36,278 nt of DNA from an uncultured Woeseiaceae bacterium (GCA_905480255.1 CAJQPR010000084.1:1-36278), one strand, 5' to 3'. Positions 25,386-33,766 are shown, counted from the first letter of the stretch. Notes: generated from the letters alone by a model not told the origin. Numbers and translations are program-made.

Positions 25386-26153
25386 TCAGGCTGCCGCGTC
25401 TTTCTGCGCGACGTCGATCAACTCGGACAGGCTTAAAGCTTTTTCCTGGTCCGCATGCTGCTCGTCGATATATTCCTGTATGGCGCCGGCTGCGCCCGAC
25501 CAGTTGCTCGTACGCGGGGCAACAAACGTGGCCAAACCCATACGTGTCAACATCCCAATGGGCAAATGCTTGAGCATTCGTTTAACCATTTCGATCATCC
25601 AGTCCTGCATCAGGCCCTGGTTTGTGCGTTTGAAGAAACGCCTGATCGTCCGGCTCTCTTCGATCTTGCCGGTCGCAACAATTTGTTCGGTGAACACCTC
25701 GTCAAAATGCATCGAGGGAGACTTGGGTGTGTGGCCTTTCAATTCCAGCCAGTGAGCAGTCGCCTTCATGACGCCTTCCGGCACGACATCGCGCGGGCAG
25801 GCATAAGTGCATTTATTGCATGAAACGCATTGCCAGATAATATCCTTGTCGCGCAGCAACTCTGACTCCATGCCCATGCGGATCAGGTATATCCAGAAGC
25901 GCGGATTAAAATCTTCATTGATCGCATGAACCGTGCACGAGTTTGTGCAGGAACCGCACTGCCAGCAACGATGGATGTACTCGCCCCCGGGAAGGGCGGC
26001 GATTTCGTCTTCCATGGCTTCGTTGTAGTCCTTGACCACACGAGATTCGATGAACGTGCTCCAGTGACCTGAAACATCAACGCCATCGAGAATCAACTCG
26101 TCGTGAGTCTGCAGGTTCTCGGGACGAATCAGGGATTTTTCATGAATTGGCAT
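25386..26153 (-). CDS. shdrC2: sHdr complex subunit C2 (two 4Fe-4S clusters)
   Basis: This 255-aa HdrC-like electron-transfer subunit has two 4Fe-4S motifs, CWQCGSC..C (C63, C66, C69, C73) and CVSCNKCTYACP (C109, C112, C115, C119). The first ends CT rather than CP. Residues after 130 form a helical tail ending in a C-terminal ALSLSEL segment. The ATG at 26153 is chosen because MPIHEK begins a normal HdrC2 N-terminus; the open frame reaches 26378, but that region lies inside the preceding gene. With this start the gene overlaps shdrH by 14 bases. It connects the flavin subunit sHdrA to sHdrB2. Confidence 0.9.
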   Translation of the reverse strand: MPIHEKSLIRPENLQTHDELILDGVDVSGHWSTFIESRVVKDYNEAMEDEIAALPGGEYIHRCWQCGSCTNSCTVHAINEDFNPRFWIYLIRMGMESELLRDKDIIWQCVSCNKCTYACPRDVVPEGVMKATAHWLELKGHTPKSPSMHFDEVFTEQIVATGKIEESRTIRRFFKRTNQGLMQDWMIEMVKRMLKHLPIGMLTRMGLATFVAPRTSNWSGAAGAIQEYIDEQHADQEKALSLSELIDVAQKDAAA

Positions 26154-27012
26154 CTGTTTCTTCTGCCTGGTTGAGTAGATTGCCTTCTCCGATGACAAAG
26201 GACTCGCCATCGATAGATTTGAGTTTCGTTTTACCGTTGCCGGGTCGAACGCCATCGAGGCCCAGCAAGCGTCGAGTATGTTGCATCGAATCTTCCGGCG
26301 CCGAAAAATCGGTTCGCAGGTAGCTGCCTCCCTGCTCGCAAATGTAATTTGCATAGACCTGGGCGCACAGCACATCAACGTAATAGAGAATATCGCGGAA
26401 GAAGCCGTTATCGCTCAGAAACTGGCTGAGCTCCTCGCGCAACACGAGGTAAGTTCCATAGCTGTCGCCGACGTGAATTGTAATGTGATCAACGTTGTCG
26501 GCATGCCAGATTTCCCGAATTACGCCCGTATTTGCTTTGGCATCCCAGATCCAGCGATTCATGAGTGGGACGCGTTCCGGATCGCGGTTGTGTAACATTT
26601 CCGTTGCAAGGTCTCGCACCCAACGATGACCTTTGTCGTCGGGAAACAAAGAGCAGAACTGCGCAATTCTCGCATCGACTGAGTCCGTGCTGATGAACAG
26701 TACCTGCAACCCCTCAGTAACCTGCTTGAATGAGTCTTCGTTCAGCCAGGGACCAATTCTGCGGCGGACCGTCGCCATGAATGTACAAAGACCCTTGAAC
26801 GCCTCGATATCCAGTTCGCCGGACTCGATATTGACAAGCGCCTGCTGGAACATTTTGCTCTTCAGCTTGACCGCATCGATGTAGCGCTCGATACCACCAT
26901 GGTCGTTGCTGCCTGCCACCATCGCCTGAAGCGACCGCCGCAAAATATCGGCAGAAAGATCGAGCACCGGGCGCTCGATATCTTGTGGACGAATTGCGTT
27001 CACCTGCGACAT
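26140..27012 (-). CDS. shdrH: Conserved sHdr-cluster protein of unknown function (Hyp)
   Basis: This 290-aa cytoplasmic protein sits between sHdrA and sHdrC2, the position of the Hyp/sHdrH gene of type-I sHdr clusters. No signal peptide, membrane helix or recognised domain is visible. Cysteines are few and scattered (C76, C120, C216, C225), so it does not look like an Fe-S protein. The central region RWIWDAKANTGVIREIWHADNVDHITIHVGD is rich in W, H and D and may be a conserved surface. It begins 8 bases after the sHdrA stop and overlaps sHdrC2 by 14 bases, consistent with being an integral part of the system. The symbol is assigned from cluster position; the biochemical role is not known to me. 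Confidence 0.8.
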   Translation of the reverse strand: MSQVNAIRPQDIERPVLDLSADILRRSLQAMVAGSNDHGGIERYIDAVKLKSKMFQQALVNIESGELDIEAFKGLCTFMATVRRRIGPWLNEDSFKQVTEGLQVLFISTDSVDARIAQFCSLFPDDKGHRWVRDLATEMLHNRDPERVPLMNRWIWDAKANTGVIREIWHADNVDHITIHVGDSYGTYLVLREELSQFLSDNGFFRDILYYVDVLCAQVYANYICEQGGSYLRTDFSAPEDSMQHTRRLLGLDGVRPGNGKTKLKSIDGESFVIGEGNLLNQAEETDANS

Positions 27013-27020
27013 GCGCTACC

Positions 27021-28067
27021 TCAGGCTGACTTTGCCGACTCTTTCAAACCGGACAGCACGGCCATTGCGGCAGCGTGTCCCTGCGCAATGGAATCGTCAA
27101 TTGTCTCCGGCCCGGTTGCTGCCCCCGCAACATATACGCCTGGTCGCGAGGTCGCGCCCATCAATCCGTAGCGATTGGCGACGTCAACAAATCCATGCTG
27201 CTCGAGATCAATACCGAAGGTCTCGGAGATTTCCGGATTGTCGACATTCGGATCCATGCCGATTGCATGAACGACCATGTCGAAAGGAATAGTGATCGGC
27301 CGCTTCACCAAAGTATCTTCGCCCTTGACGATCAGTTTTTCGCCATCAGAGGTAACTTCAGCGATTCGCGCCTTGATGTATTTGACCTTGAATTCTTCCT
27401 GGCTCTTCCAGTAGTACTTGGTTTCGTAAAGACCGAAAGTCCTGATGTCCATGTAGTAAATGTAGACATGGCAATCGGGCAATTCTTCGCGAATCTCCAT
27501 TGCTATGTTTGAAGATACGGTGCAGCAGATTTTCGAACACCACTCACGCCCGATCTGCCTGTCCCTGGATCCAACGCAAAGCAGGATTGCAACGCGTTTT
27601 GGCTTGCGTCCGTCCGAAGGACAGCGAACGCCGCCTCCGGAAGAAAACATTTGCTCGACCTGGGTCGTGGTTACGACGTCTTCATAGGTGCCGAAACCCC
27701 ACTCGGGCTTGTTCACGGAGTCGAAATGCGTAAACCCGGTACACATAATCGCCGCTTCTGCTTCGATTTTCTTGCCGTTGGATAACTCGACATTGAAATT
27801 GCCTGGCTCGCCGTCGAATGTCGTGACTTTGGCGCCAGTCTCGATCTGGACGAGATCATCATCCTCGACGCGTTTTACCATGCCGCCGATTGCGTCCTTG
27901 GCCCATTCGCCAGTCGGAACCAACTTTGCGTAACCGGAGAGGATTGGCGCCCCACCCAGCTGGTCTTCTTTTTCAACCAGGATGCTCTTTCTACCAACAG
28001 TGCCAAGACTGTGGGCAGCCGCAAGGCCTGCCGGTCCGCCACCGATGATTAATATTGGTTTAGTCAT
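27021..28067 (-). CDS. shdrA: sHdr complex flavoprotein subunit A
   Basis: This 348-aa HdrA-type flavoprotein has the FAD-binding GGGPAGLAAA (9-18), the LVEKEDQLGG strand-loop, and a C-terminal RPGVYVAGAATGPETIDDSIAQG motif that closes the flavin domain. The cysteine cluster at C164, C177, C181 and C182 (LCVGSRD...WCSKICC) corresponds to the 4Fe-4S site of HdrA. It is much shorter than methanogen HdrA (about 650 aa) because it lacks the N-terminal and C-terminal ferredoxin domains, which is normal for sHdrA. It overlaps shdrB1 by 8 bases. It is the expected site where electrons from sulfur oxidation leave for NAD+ or another carrier. Confidence 0.93.
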   Translation of the reverse strand: MTKPILIIGGGPAGLAAAHSLGTVGRKSILVEKEDQLGGAPILSGYAKLVPTGEWAKDAIGGMVKRVEDDDLVQIETGAKVTTFDGEPGNFNVELSNGKKIEAEAAIMCTGFTHFDSVNKPEWGFGTYEDVVTTTQVEQMFSSGGGVRCPSDGRKPKRVAILLCVGSRDRQIGREWCSKICCTVSSNIAMEIREELPDCHVYIYYMDIRTFGLYETKYYWKSQEEFKVKYIKARIAEVTSDGEKLIVKGEDTLVKRPITIPFDMVVHAIGMDPNVDNPEISETFGIDLEQHGFVDVANRYGLMGATSRPGVYVAGAATGPETIDDSIAQGHAAAMAVLSGLKESAKSA

Positions 28068-29424
28068 TGGTTAACTCTTTTGGTTTGAAGCCGGGACCTG
28101 AGGTGATCATCAGCCTCGGATCGTAAAGACTCTCGCCTTTGCCGGCCTCGACTTCTTTCAAATATTCTTCGAATTCGGCCTTCTTGGCCTGCCAGTCAAT
28201 ACCCAGCTTCTCCATGAGTGTTTCTGTAGATGACGCATGCCAGTGTGACTGCACGATCTTGTAGGGATGTGCGCCACATACCAGCGCCGCGAACTGGCAG
28301 TCCGCCAGAACAGGCATATCAACTGGTTTGCCGGCGGCTGCGCCGATCCACTGATTCTTGTCGAGGGTTGTTATACATCCGGTGTCATGACCGACCATCA
28401 TGTCAGCCCGGGCTTCTTCCTGGGCAACGCGTAACTTGCGATCGATGGCAAACGAACGCGTGAACTCGCGCTCAGAAATAATGTGCCGGAAACCAAACCC
28501 GCAGCAGTCATACCAGGTTGAATAGTCGATTACCTGTGTACCCAGCGTTTCCAGGAGCCCGGTTGTAACCGCAACACGATTTCCATCGAGAACATCGTCG
28601 TCGTATATCGCGTCTTCGGGAACCATCTTGTAGACATGGCAAGCCGGATGCACAGTTGCACGAATGTGATCGCAATCGATGACCTGGTGCTCCTTGATCC
28701 GGTCACGCATGACGTGCAACCACTCGGAGTAGTGCACTACCTCTTCCGGAATCAGCAATTTTCCATCGACGAGACGACCCAGTTTGCCGAGAATTTTCTT
28801 AACGCGCTCACGGAGCTTCGCCGAGTGGATTAAATAACCGCGTACTTCCTTGTAGTTGCCGAAAGAAGTGCCGCAATGAACCAGCGGATAGTAATAGCCT
28901 TCCGGCAATCCCTGAGCCTTGGCTGCAACATACGCCTGGTGGAAGTTTCTCAGGAAAACAGCGGCCAGGCTCTCAATGTTACCAATCCCGGAGCCGTGAT
29001 AATTCCAGGCGGTGCATGACGTCTGATCGGTCTCATCCAGGTACTTGATGTCCATCTTGTTCATCAGCCACAAGAGCGACGCCGGGTAGCCCGGGATGTT
29101 GCCGCACTGACCACAGGACTTGTGATGCCAGAGCTGCGTGGTAGGTATTTTCTTGTCCCATCCGTAGAGGGTTTTTACCATGACAGGATCGTGCTCGTCC
29201 TTGACGCGGTGAACTATGATTTCACCGTCCTTTTCAAGGTCCCACATCAGGTCGCGAACATCTTCCACGCGATCCTTGTTTGTCAGCATCGACCGCTTGT
29301 TGATGATCTGGTCAACCCAGACCGTCGCAACCTGTGCATCGTCTTTACTAAGATTGGCGTCCGTCCACTCGGAACCATGGCCAGTAAAGCGCTCTTCACC
29401 GCCGTTACCTTTGCCTGTCGTCAT
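28060..29424 (-). CDS. shdrB1: sHdr complex subunit B1 (CCG-type, degenerate sites)
   Basis: This 454-aa HdrB-like subunit is longer than sHdrB2 and its CCG domains are altered. The N-terminal half has CGQC (C104, C107), SCTAW (C137, only one cysteine where CC is usual) and VHCGTSF (C184). The C-terminal half keeps HPACH (C262), YDCCGFG (C307-C308) and HDTGCITT (C350), where the last C-x2-C has lost one cysteine. A further C376 lies in PVLADCQF and C383 in ALVCGAH, which may supply ligands. In published sHdr systems B1 is likewise the less canonical B subunit. It lies 23 bases downstream of shdrC1. The role is inferred to be structural or electron transfer. Confidence 0.9.
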   Translation of the reverse strand: MTTGKGNGGEERFTGHGSEWTDANLSKDDAQVATVWVDQIINKRSMLTNKDRVEDVRDLMWDLEKDGEIIVHRVKDEHDPVMVKTLYGWDKKIPTTQLWHHKSCGQCGNIPGYPASLLWLMNKMDIKYLDETDQTSCTAWNYHGSGIGNIESLAAVFLRNFHQAYVAAKAQGLPEGYYYPLVHCGTSFGNYKEVRGYLIHSAKLRERVKKILGKLGRLVDGKLLIPEEVVHYSEWLHVMRDRIKEHQVIDCDHIRATVHPACHVYKMVPEDAIYDDDVLDGNRVAVTTGLLETLGTQVIDYSTWYDCCGFGFRHIISEREFTRSFAIDRKLRVAQEEARADMMVGHDTGCITTLDKNQWIGAAAGKPVDMPVLADCQFAALVCGAHPYKIVQSHWHASSTETLMEKLGIDWQAKKAEFEEYLKEVEAGKGESLYDPRLMITSGPGFKPKELTND

Positions 29425-29447
29425 TCGATTCTCCCAAATAATTCTGT

Positions 29448-30191
29448 TTAGTCGTCTTGCTCTTCCAACCAGTCGTCATAGTCATCGCGTTTTTCATCCA
29501 TGATGTCGCAAATAACGTCGAACAGGTTTTCGTCGATTGTCTCGAGACTGTTGAGCACCCCGGTTTCTTCCCAGATCGTGTAAAGCTCAACAGAAGTTTT
29601 AAGATTGACTTCCCAAGCCGTCTTGGTGGTATGCAATGTCGGCATGGGAATGGCCTTGCGCAACAATTCGAGCGGCGCATCGACCTTGGATATGTTTGGG
29701 CCCCAGTCAGCAAAACCTTCCGGATTAATCATATCCGGTGACAACTGGTTACCCGTGGAAATCAGTTTGAGCATAACGCGGCTGAATGGCCTGAGTACCT
29801 GCTTGGCCGATTCCATACCATGTTTGATCGCCGCCTCACGCATCACCATGATCAATCCGCCCGGAGAATTGCCGAACGGACAACGTGCCGCGCACGTATA
29901 ACACTGTGCACAAGACCAGATTTTTTCCTGCATGGCATCGTAGATGCCTTCCAGATTTTCCGTCCAGAGAAGCTGGACGATTTCACGCGGACTGAAGTCG
30001 TAATAGTGAGCTGCAGGACAGGTTGCCGTGCAGATTCCACAATTCAAGCAACCATTCAGTTCGTGATCAAAGCGCAGATCGCCCTGGATATCCTGAAAAA
30101 TCTCTTCCAGCTTTTCTCGTTCGACCGGCGTCGACTCGGTTAACGGATCACCGATGTATTGCTGGACCCTGGTCGTGGACGAGTGCGACAT
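29448..30191 (-). CDS. shdrC1: sHdr complex subunit C1 (two 4Fe-4S clusters)
   Basis: This 247-aa HdrC-like subunit has two perfect 4Fe-4S motifs, CLNCGICTATCP (C48, C51, C54, C58) and CAQCYTCAARCP (C94, C97, C100, C104). The tail after residue 120 is helical and ends in an acidic stretch. The ATG at 30191 is chosen because its A overlaps the final A of the dsrE stop (TAATG), a classic coupled start; the open frame extends to 30266 inside dsrE with no homology. It begins the core shdrC1-B1-A-H-C2-B2 order, the type-I arrangement. Confidence 0.92.
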   Translation of the reverse strand: MSHSSTTRVQQYIGDPLTESTPVEREKLEEIFQDIQGDLRFDHELNGCLNCGICTATCPAAHYYDFSPREIVQLLWTENLEGIYDAMQEKIWSCAQCYTCAARCPFGNSPGGLIMVMREAAIKHGMESAKQVLRPFSRVMLKLISTGNQLSPDMINPEGFADWGPNISKVDAPLELLRKAIPMPTLHTTKTAWEVNLKTSVELYTIWEETGVLNSLETIDENLFDVICDIMDEKRDDYDDWLEEQDD

Positions 30192-30568
30192 TAGTAGGCC
30201 AAGACTTTGCAGTCTTCCTCCATGACCTGCTCGATCAGATGCGCGCCGCCGACGATGCCCTCGCATTCGGGAATCAGGTCATCCAGAGTCATATCAAACA
30301 AATCAAGATTTGGAGAACAACAATAGAACTTGACGCCTGCTTCGTGAGCGTCCTGGATAAAGCTGTAAACTGACTTCGGCGAGCCTTCCTTGACGAACAA
30401 TTCTTCGGCGACGCCTTTCTTCATCAAGCGGCCGGACGTCGCTGTGCAAATCACATCGACCTCGTAGTCCATCGCGGCAGCGACCGTAGCCTGGAAAATC
30501 GGTGCGCCCAGTTCCTCACCGTTGCGGGGGTCTGTATTCGCCATTACGATAATGAGTTTTTCAGCCAT
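30191..30568 (-). CDS. dsrE3C: DsrE-family sulfurtransferase (DsrE3C-type)
   Basis: This 125-aa DsrE/DsrF-like small protein relays persulfide sulfur in the cytoplasm. The two adjacent cysteines C83-C84 in KFYCCSPNLDLF lie at the active-site position of DsrE3C proteins encoded beside sHdr genes, where this pair accepts and passes sulfur. C41 lies in VICTATSG. The N-terminal LIIVMANTDPRNGEEL strand-loop and the overall length match the family. GAGGAAG lies 5 bases upstream of the ATG at 30568. No TusA gene, its usual partner, is in this window. It directly precedes shdrC1 and presumably delivers sulfur to LbpA. Confidence 0.88.
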   Translation of the reverse strand: MAEKLIIVMANTDPRNGEELGAPIFQATVAAAMDYEVDVICTATSGRLMKKGVAEELFVKEGSPKSVYSFIQDAHEAGVKFYCCSPNLDLFDMTLDDLIPECEGIVGGAHLIEQVMEEDCKVLAY

Positions 30569-30617
30569 CTTTCTTCCTCTGCCATCAGACCCCTTGGATC
30601 GGTGATCTAACAGTTCA

Positions 30618-30631
30618 TTAGCATATACTAA
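30618..30631. promoter_or_regulatory. Near-palindrome ahead of dsrE, possible operator or internal promoter
   Basis: TTAGCATATACTAA is symmetric at 12 of 14 positions. It spans the stop of the amidotransferase-like gene and lies 50 bases before the dsrE start, in the longest gap (59 bases) inside the - strand run. AT-rich dyads of this size are the kind of site ArsR-type repressors bind. On the - strand the core also reads TATATGCTAAT, which could hold a -10. No function has been shown. Confidence 0.35.
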
Positions 30632-31425
30632 ATTACTCGAGTATCCAATTCCTCAACCGGCACTGTGGCTGCCTTTGGCGAGGACATGAGTGATGTGCAC
30701 TGGACGAGACCCGTCATAATCGGGACGAGTGCGTCCTCAATTTCTAGCTGAAGTGCCCGCAGTTGCTCGAGTCCGGCGTCCGTGTTTCCGGGCACCTCCT
30801 CGAACTCCATAATCAGGTCCTCAACCATGCCAAGCTTAATTCCAGGATTACCGAGAAAGCCATAAGCATTATCACCAACCTGGAATACGGCTGGCCGGCC
30901 ATTTTCGTCCGTTGCCAGGACCCGGGCGTCCTTTGGCAGGATCGGCAGGTCCCGCATGTAGACCACCTGGGGGAATTGCTCGGGGAGATACGCATTCAGG
31001 GCATCGTCCGCGACCCTCGTAACAGTGGTTGCTCCAAACTCCAAATCGGCTTTTTGCACGCCACCGCCCGCCGCCAATGCGAGAATTTGCGCACCCAGTC
31101 CGAATCCTACGACAGGCGTTCCCTCTGCAAGACGCTGTCGGGTGACCTCAACTTCGGCTTCCAGTGTTGGTAGATCTCTCGACCCGGCAGAGCCCCATGG
31201 CCCGCCGCCAAGCAAGAATAATGCGTCCGCCGGAAGGTCTGGCGCGGGTAACTTTCCTCCGCTCGCAAACGGCCTGAAGTACTGGAAGCGAATTCGTCGT
31301 CCTTCCAGGTGATCCTCTATCAAACCCAGGTATTCACCAGCAGTGTGCTGAATGACCGCAACGACATTCATCGGCATCTCGGTGCGATTCGCCATTACAA
31401 ATGCGTCAGGACTGCATTCACCCAT
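30628..31425 (-). CDS. Class-I glutamine-amidotransferase-fold protein lacking the catalytic triad
   Basis: This 265-aa protein has the class-I GATase fold: LFLLGGGPWGSA (70-80) as the oxyanion-side loop, the nucleophile-elbow region VVGFGLGAQILALAAGG (106-121), and YGFLGNPGIKL (188-198). In active enzymes these read G-x-C-L-G-x-Q and Q-F-H-P-E. Here the Cys is G109, the His is N193 and the Glu is G195, so glutamine hydrolysis by the usual mechanism is not expected. A GATase-like gene is known among lipoate-assembly genes linked to sHdr, so a scaffold or binding role is likely. ATG at 31425 is chosen for its AGGGTG ribosome site and 8-base overlap with the ligase gene; ATGs at 31395, 31377 and 31371 are alternatives. 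Confidence 0.8.
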   Translation of the reverse strand: MGECSPDAFVMANRTEMPMNVVAVIQHTAGEYLGLIEDHLEGRRIRFQYFRPFASGGKLPAPDLPADALFLLGGGPWGSAGSRDLPTLEAEVEVTRQRLAEGTPVVGFGLGAQILALAAGGGVQKADLEFGATTVTRVADDALNAYLPEQFPQVVYMRDLPILPKDARVLATDENGRPAVFQVGDNAYGFLGNPGIKLGMVEDLIMEFEEVPGNTDAGLEQLRALQLEIEDALVPIMTGLVQCTSLMSSPKAATVPVEELDTRVI

Positions 31426-32500
31426 GCTGGTCACCCTGTGTGCCAAGGGCATCCGAAATCGATGCCTTGAAGTCATCTGCAGTGACGCTCAGCATGTCGA
31501 TTTCGGTGCTACGAAAAAAATCATCGACCGCCGCATCTATCTCTTCCAGACGGTTACCTTGCAGATGCGCTTCCAGGTCGAACACGGTACGCGGTGGCGT
31601 CACGAAGAAATCACCGCTAATCAGGACCCGCTGCAGAATGCCACGCGTAGGGCCTTCGAGTTTTACATAGGAATCGATCGTGCCACCGGCGCCGGTATAA
31701 CTTCCGGCCAGTACCTGCTCGTCTGCTCCGGCAGCGTCGATTTCAGCGACAAAATCATTCGAGCCGATTTCATCGTCGAAGTATTTTCTTGCCAGCGCTT
31801 CTTCACCAACTGTGATCTCGCCGGATTCGGCCGTGATGCCGAGCCCGCGCGTGAATCCTTTGATCATTGCGTCCTTGACCTTTTCAAGATCAGGCAGATC
31901 ATCGCCTAACAGTTGCTTGAGCGTGGTCACACGTTGCGCGGCGGAATCGAGATTCCGTTTGGCTAATTTGCTTTCAGGAATTTTGAGCGCACGAACCATG
32001 TGCTCCGGATTCATATCGACGAGAACTGTGCCCTGGTAGATGAGGACATCGCCGTCGAAGAAACCGCCGGTGCCGCTGATTTTTCGCCCGTCCACTTCGA
32101 TATCATTTCTTGGCCGGAATTTCGCATCGACCCCCAGTTCACCAAGCCCCATCGCCGCCGCATTACAGATTTCTGCTGCAATATCGGGCAAGGCGGCTAT
32201 CCCCAGCGACGACCGGTTGAAAACCAGCTCCCAGCCCAGCTGTCCTTCGTCAAGATAGATCGCCCCGCCGCCGGTAATCCTGCGAACTGTGCCTACCCCG
32301 TTGGCGGCGCAGTATTCCAGGTCCACCTCCCTGCTCAGGTCCTGGTGCCGACCAATCAATGCTGTCGGAGGAAATCGCAGGAAACGAATGGTGTCAGGCA
32401 CTCTGTCGGCCTGCCGTTCCTCAATCAGGGCGGCGTCAAACGCGATATTGGCGCGCCCTTCACGCACACCCGTATCGATTACCCGGAAGCTGTTGGTCAT
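31418..32500 (-). CDS. slplA: Lipoate-protein ligase A family (sLplA)
   Basis: This 360-aa LplA/BPL-fold enzyme attaches lipoate or octanoate to the lysine of LbpA. The adenylate-binding RRITGGGAIYL (73-83) and the catalytic-lysine motif GRKISGTGGFF (138-148, K140) are intact, and RFLRFPPTALIGRHQ (39-53) is the family's N-terminal strand. The C-terminal third is an accessory domain rich in acidic residues. Two starts compete: ATG at 32500, used here, with AGGTG about 10 bases upstream, or GTG at 32512, which directly abuts the stop of the radical SAM gene. Its context between LipS1 and the sHdr genes supports LbpA as the target rather than pyruvate dehydrogenase. Confidence 0.9.
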   Translation of the reverse strand: MTNSFRVIDTGVREGRANIAFDAALIEERQADRVPDTIRFLRFPPTALIGRHQDLSREVDLEYCAANGVGTVRRITGGGAIYLDEGQLGWELVFNRSSLGIAALPDIAAEICNAAAMGLGELGVDAKFRPRNDIEVDGRKISGTGGFFDGDVLIYQGTVLVDMNPEHMVRALKIPESKLAKRNLDSAAQRVTTLKQLLGDDLPDLEKVKDAMIKGFTRGLGITAESGEITVGEEALARKYFDDEIGSNDFVAEIDAAGADEQVLAGSYTGAGGTIDSYVKLEGPTRGILQRVLISGDFFVTPPRTVFDLEAHLQGNRLEEIDAAVDDFFRSTEIDMLSVTADDFKASISDALGTQGDQHG

Positions 32501-32512
32501 TGCTGCCCGCAC

Positions 32513-33766
32513 CTATTCCACAGATACCGGGATTTCGAGTTGTTTCCTGATCTTCTTGAGATCCTTTTTCTTTGGCTGGAACGGATAGCTTGCAATGTCG
32601 CTCGGCGGTGAATCGCCGTAGGGTCGATCGCAAGCGGAAATATCTTCCTGGAATTTACCCGGACATCCTGATGTCCTGAACGCAATGCCCTCGTCAATGA
32701 CTCCGGACAACTCAGCCTCCGAAATTCCGTAGCCGACCACGCGGCCGGATTCGTCGAACTTCATCTGCTCGACACGCACGTCACGATAATCGATCAGATA
32801 GCGAGCCAGTTGGACGCGCCGCCATTGGTCACGCGGCGTTGCGGGTAAGTGGTCCATCAACGAGCCTTGTTCCGGGAAGAAACAGAACATGTGGCTGTGA
32901 CCACCAATATCGACGAGCTCCTGTACGAGTTTCAGAACTTCGTACTCTGTTTCACCCATGCCGACGATGATGTGGGCGCCAAATTTTTGTGGACCGAAGA
33001 TATCCCTCGCATCTTCGAGGATCTCCCAGTACTTCGACCATTTATGTGGTGATTGCACGCCTTTGCCGCGAGTACGGTCGAAAACTTCCGGCGTTGCAGC
33101 ATCCAGCGCGACGGTAAAAATGTCGGCACCCAGGTCTTTCGTCTTCTGCACATCGTCCCGGGTCATTGTGGTCGGATTCGACAGAATCGAAACCGGAATG
33201 GCGTCGGGATCAATCTTGTCTGTCCATTGCTTCAGTACTGTGAAGGTGTCGTCTTCGGATCGCGGGTGAGTGATCATCGAAATGCACATTCTGTGGAACG
33301 GACTGCTTTCAGGATCCTTCGCAACAATGTCGATGATCTCTGCCATCGGCACCGCCGGCCAGTCCACCCGAATGAAATTTCGATCCGCGTAGTCGCGATC
33401 CGCCTCGCGATGGCGAGCGAGACCACAATAAGCGCAGTTGGCGCGGCATCCTTCCGGATATGTCAGGAGAAGATTGAGGCAACGCGTGCATTCGCAACCG
33501 TACATCTTGCCGCCCATGATGCCGAGCGTAATCGCTGCAGCAGTCGAAAGCTGCACGTACTCCGGCGAAACCATGTGTGGCGCCATGATGTTGTTGTTGG
33601 GCAGATAAACGCCCTGTGGCGGAATGTCGTTGGCCTTCACATGACGACCATTTTTTCGATCGGTCGGCGTCTTCAGCGGTGCGCGGGGCTGCATAACATC
33701 AAAGGGATTATGATCCTGCGCCGATTTTCCGTTGGCTGGTGTTGTCTTATGCTCTATGCAACTCAT
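32513..33766 (-). CDS. lipS1: Radical SAM lipoate synthase component LipS1
   Basis: This 417-aa radical SAM enzyme has the cluster motif C-x3-C-x2-C at C107, C111 and C114 (GCRANCAYCGLA). A second set, C91, C93 and C96 (GCECTRC), and C-terminal cysteines in RTSGCPGKF and SACDRPYG could bind the sacrificial auxiliary cluster that donates sulfur. It belongs to the biotin-synthase-like family that, paired with LipS2, replaces LipA in assembling lipoate on LbpA-type proteins. The long N-terminus (about 60 residues) is hydrophilic. It starts with ATG at 33766, 28 bases after lipS2. The LipS1/LipS2 labels follow relative length and family type and could be swapped; the pair assignment itself is firm. 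Confidence 0.85.
   Translation of the reverse strand: MSCIEHKTTPANGKSAQDHNPFDVMQPRAPLKTPTDRKNGRHVKANDIPPQGVYLPNNNIMAPHMVSPEYVQLSTAAAITLGIMGGKMYGCECTRCLNLLLTYPEGCRANCAYCGLARHREADRDYADRNFIRVDWPAVPMAEIIDIVAKDPESSPFHRMCISMITHPRSEDDTFTVLKQWTDKIDPDAIPVSILSNPTTMTRDDVQKTKDLGADIFTVALDAATPEVFDRTRGKGVQSPHKWSKYWEILEDARDIFGPQKFGAHIIVGMGETEYEVLKLVQELVDIGGHSHMFCFFPEQGSLMDHLPATPRDQWRRVQLARYLIDYRDVRVEQMKFDESGRVVGYGISEAELSGVIDEGIAFRTSGCPGKFQEDISACDRPYGDSPPSDIASYPFQPKKKDLKKIRKQLEIPVSVE

Noticed and set aside
26154-26378. N-terminal extension of sHdrC2
   Set aside because: It lies wholly within shdrH in another frame; the normal HdrC2 start is ATG at 26153.
24440-29424. Methanogen-type heterodisulfide reductase
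   Set aside because: sHdrA lacks the extra ferredoxin domains, and duplicated B and C subunits, LbpA, DsrE and LipS neighbours identify the sulfur-oxidising form.
32000-32611. 203-codon open frame on + opposite slplA and lipS1
   Set aside because: It crosses two well-supported genes on the other strand and shows no protein-like motif.
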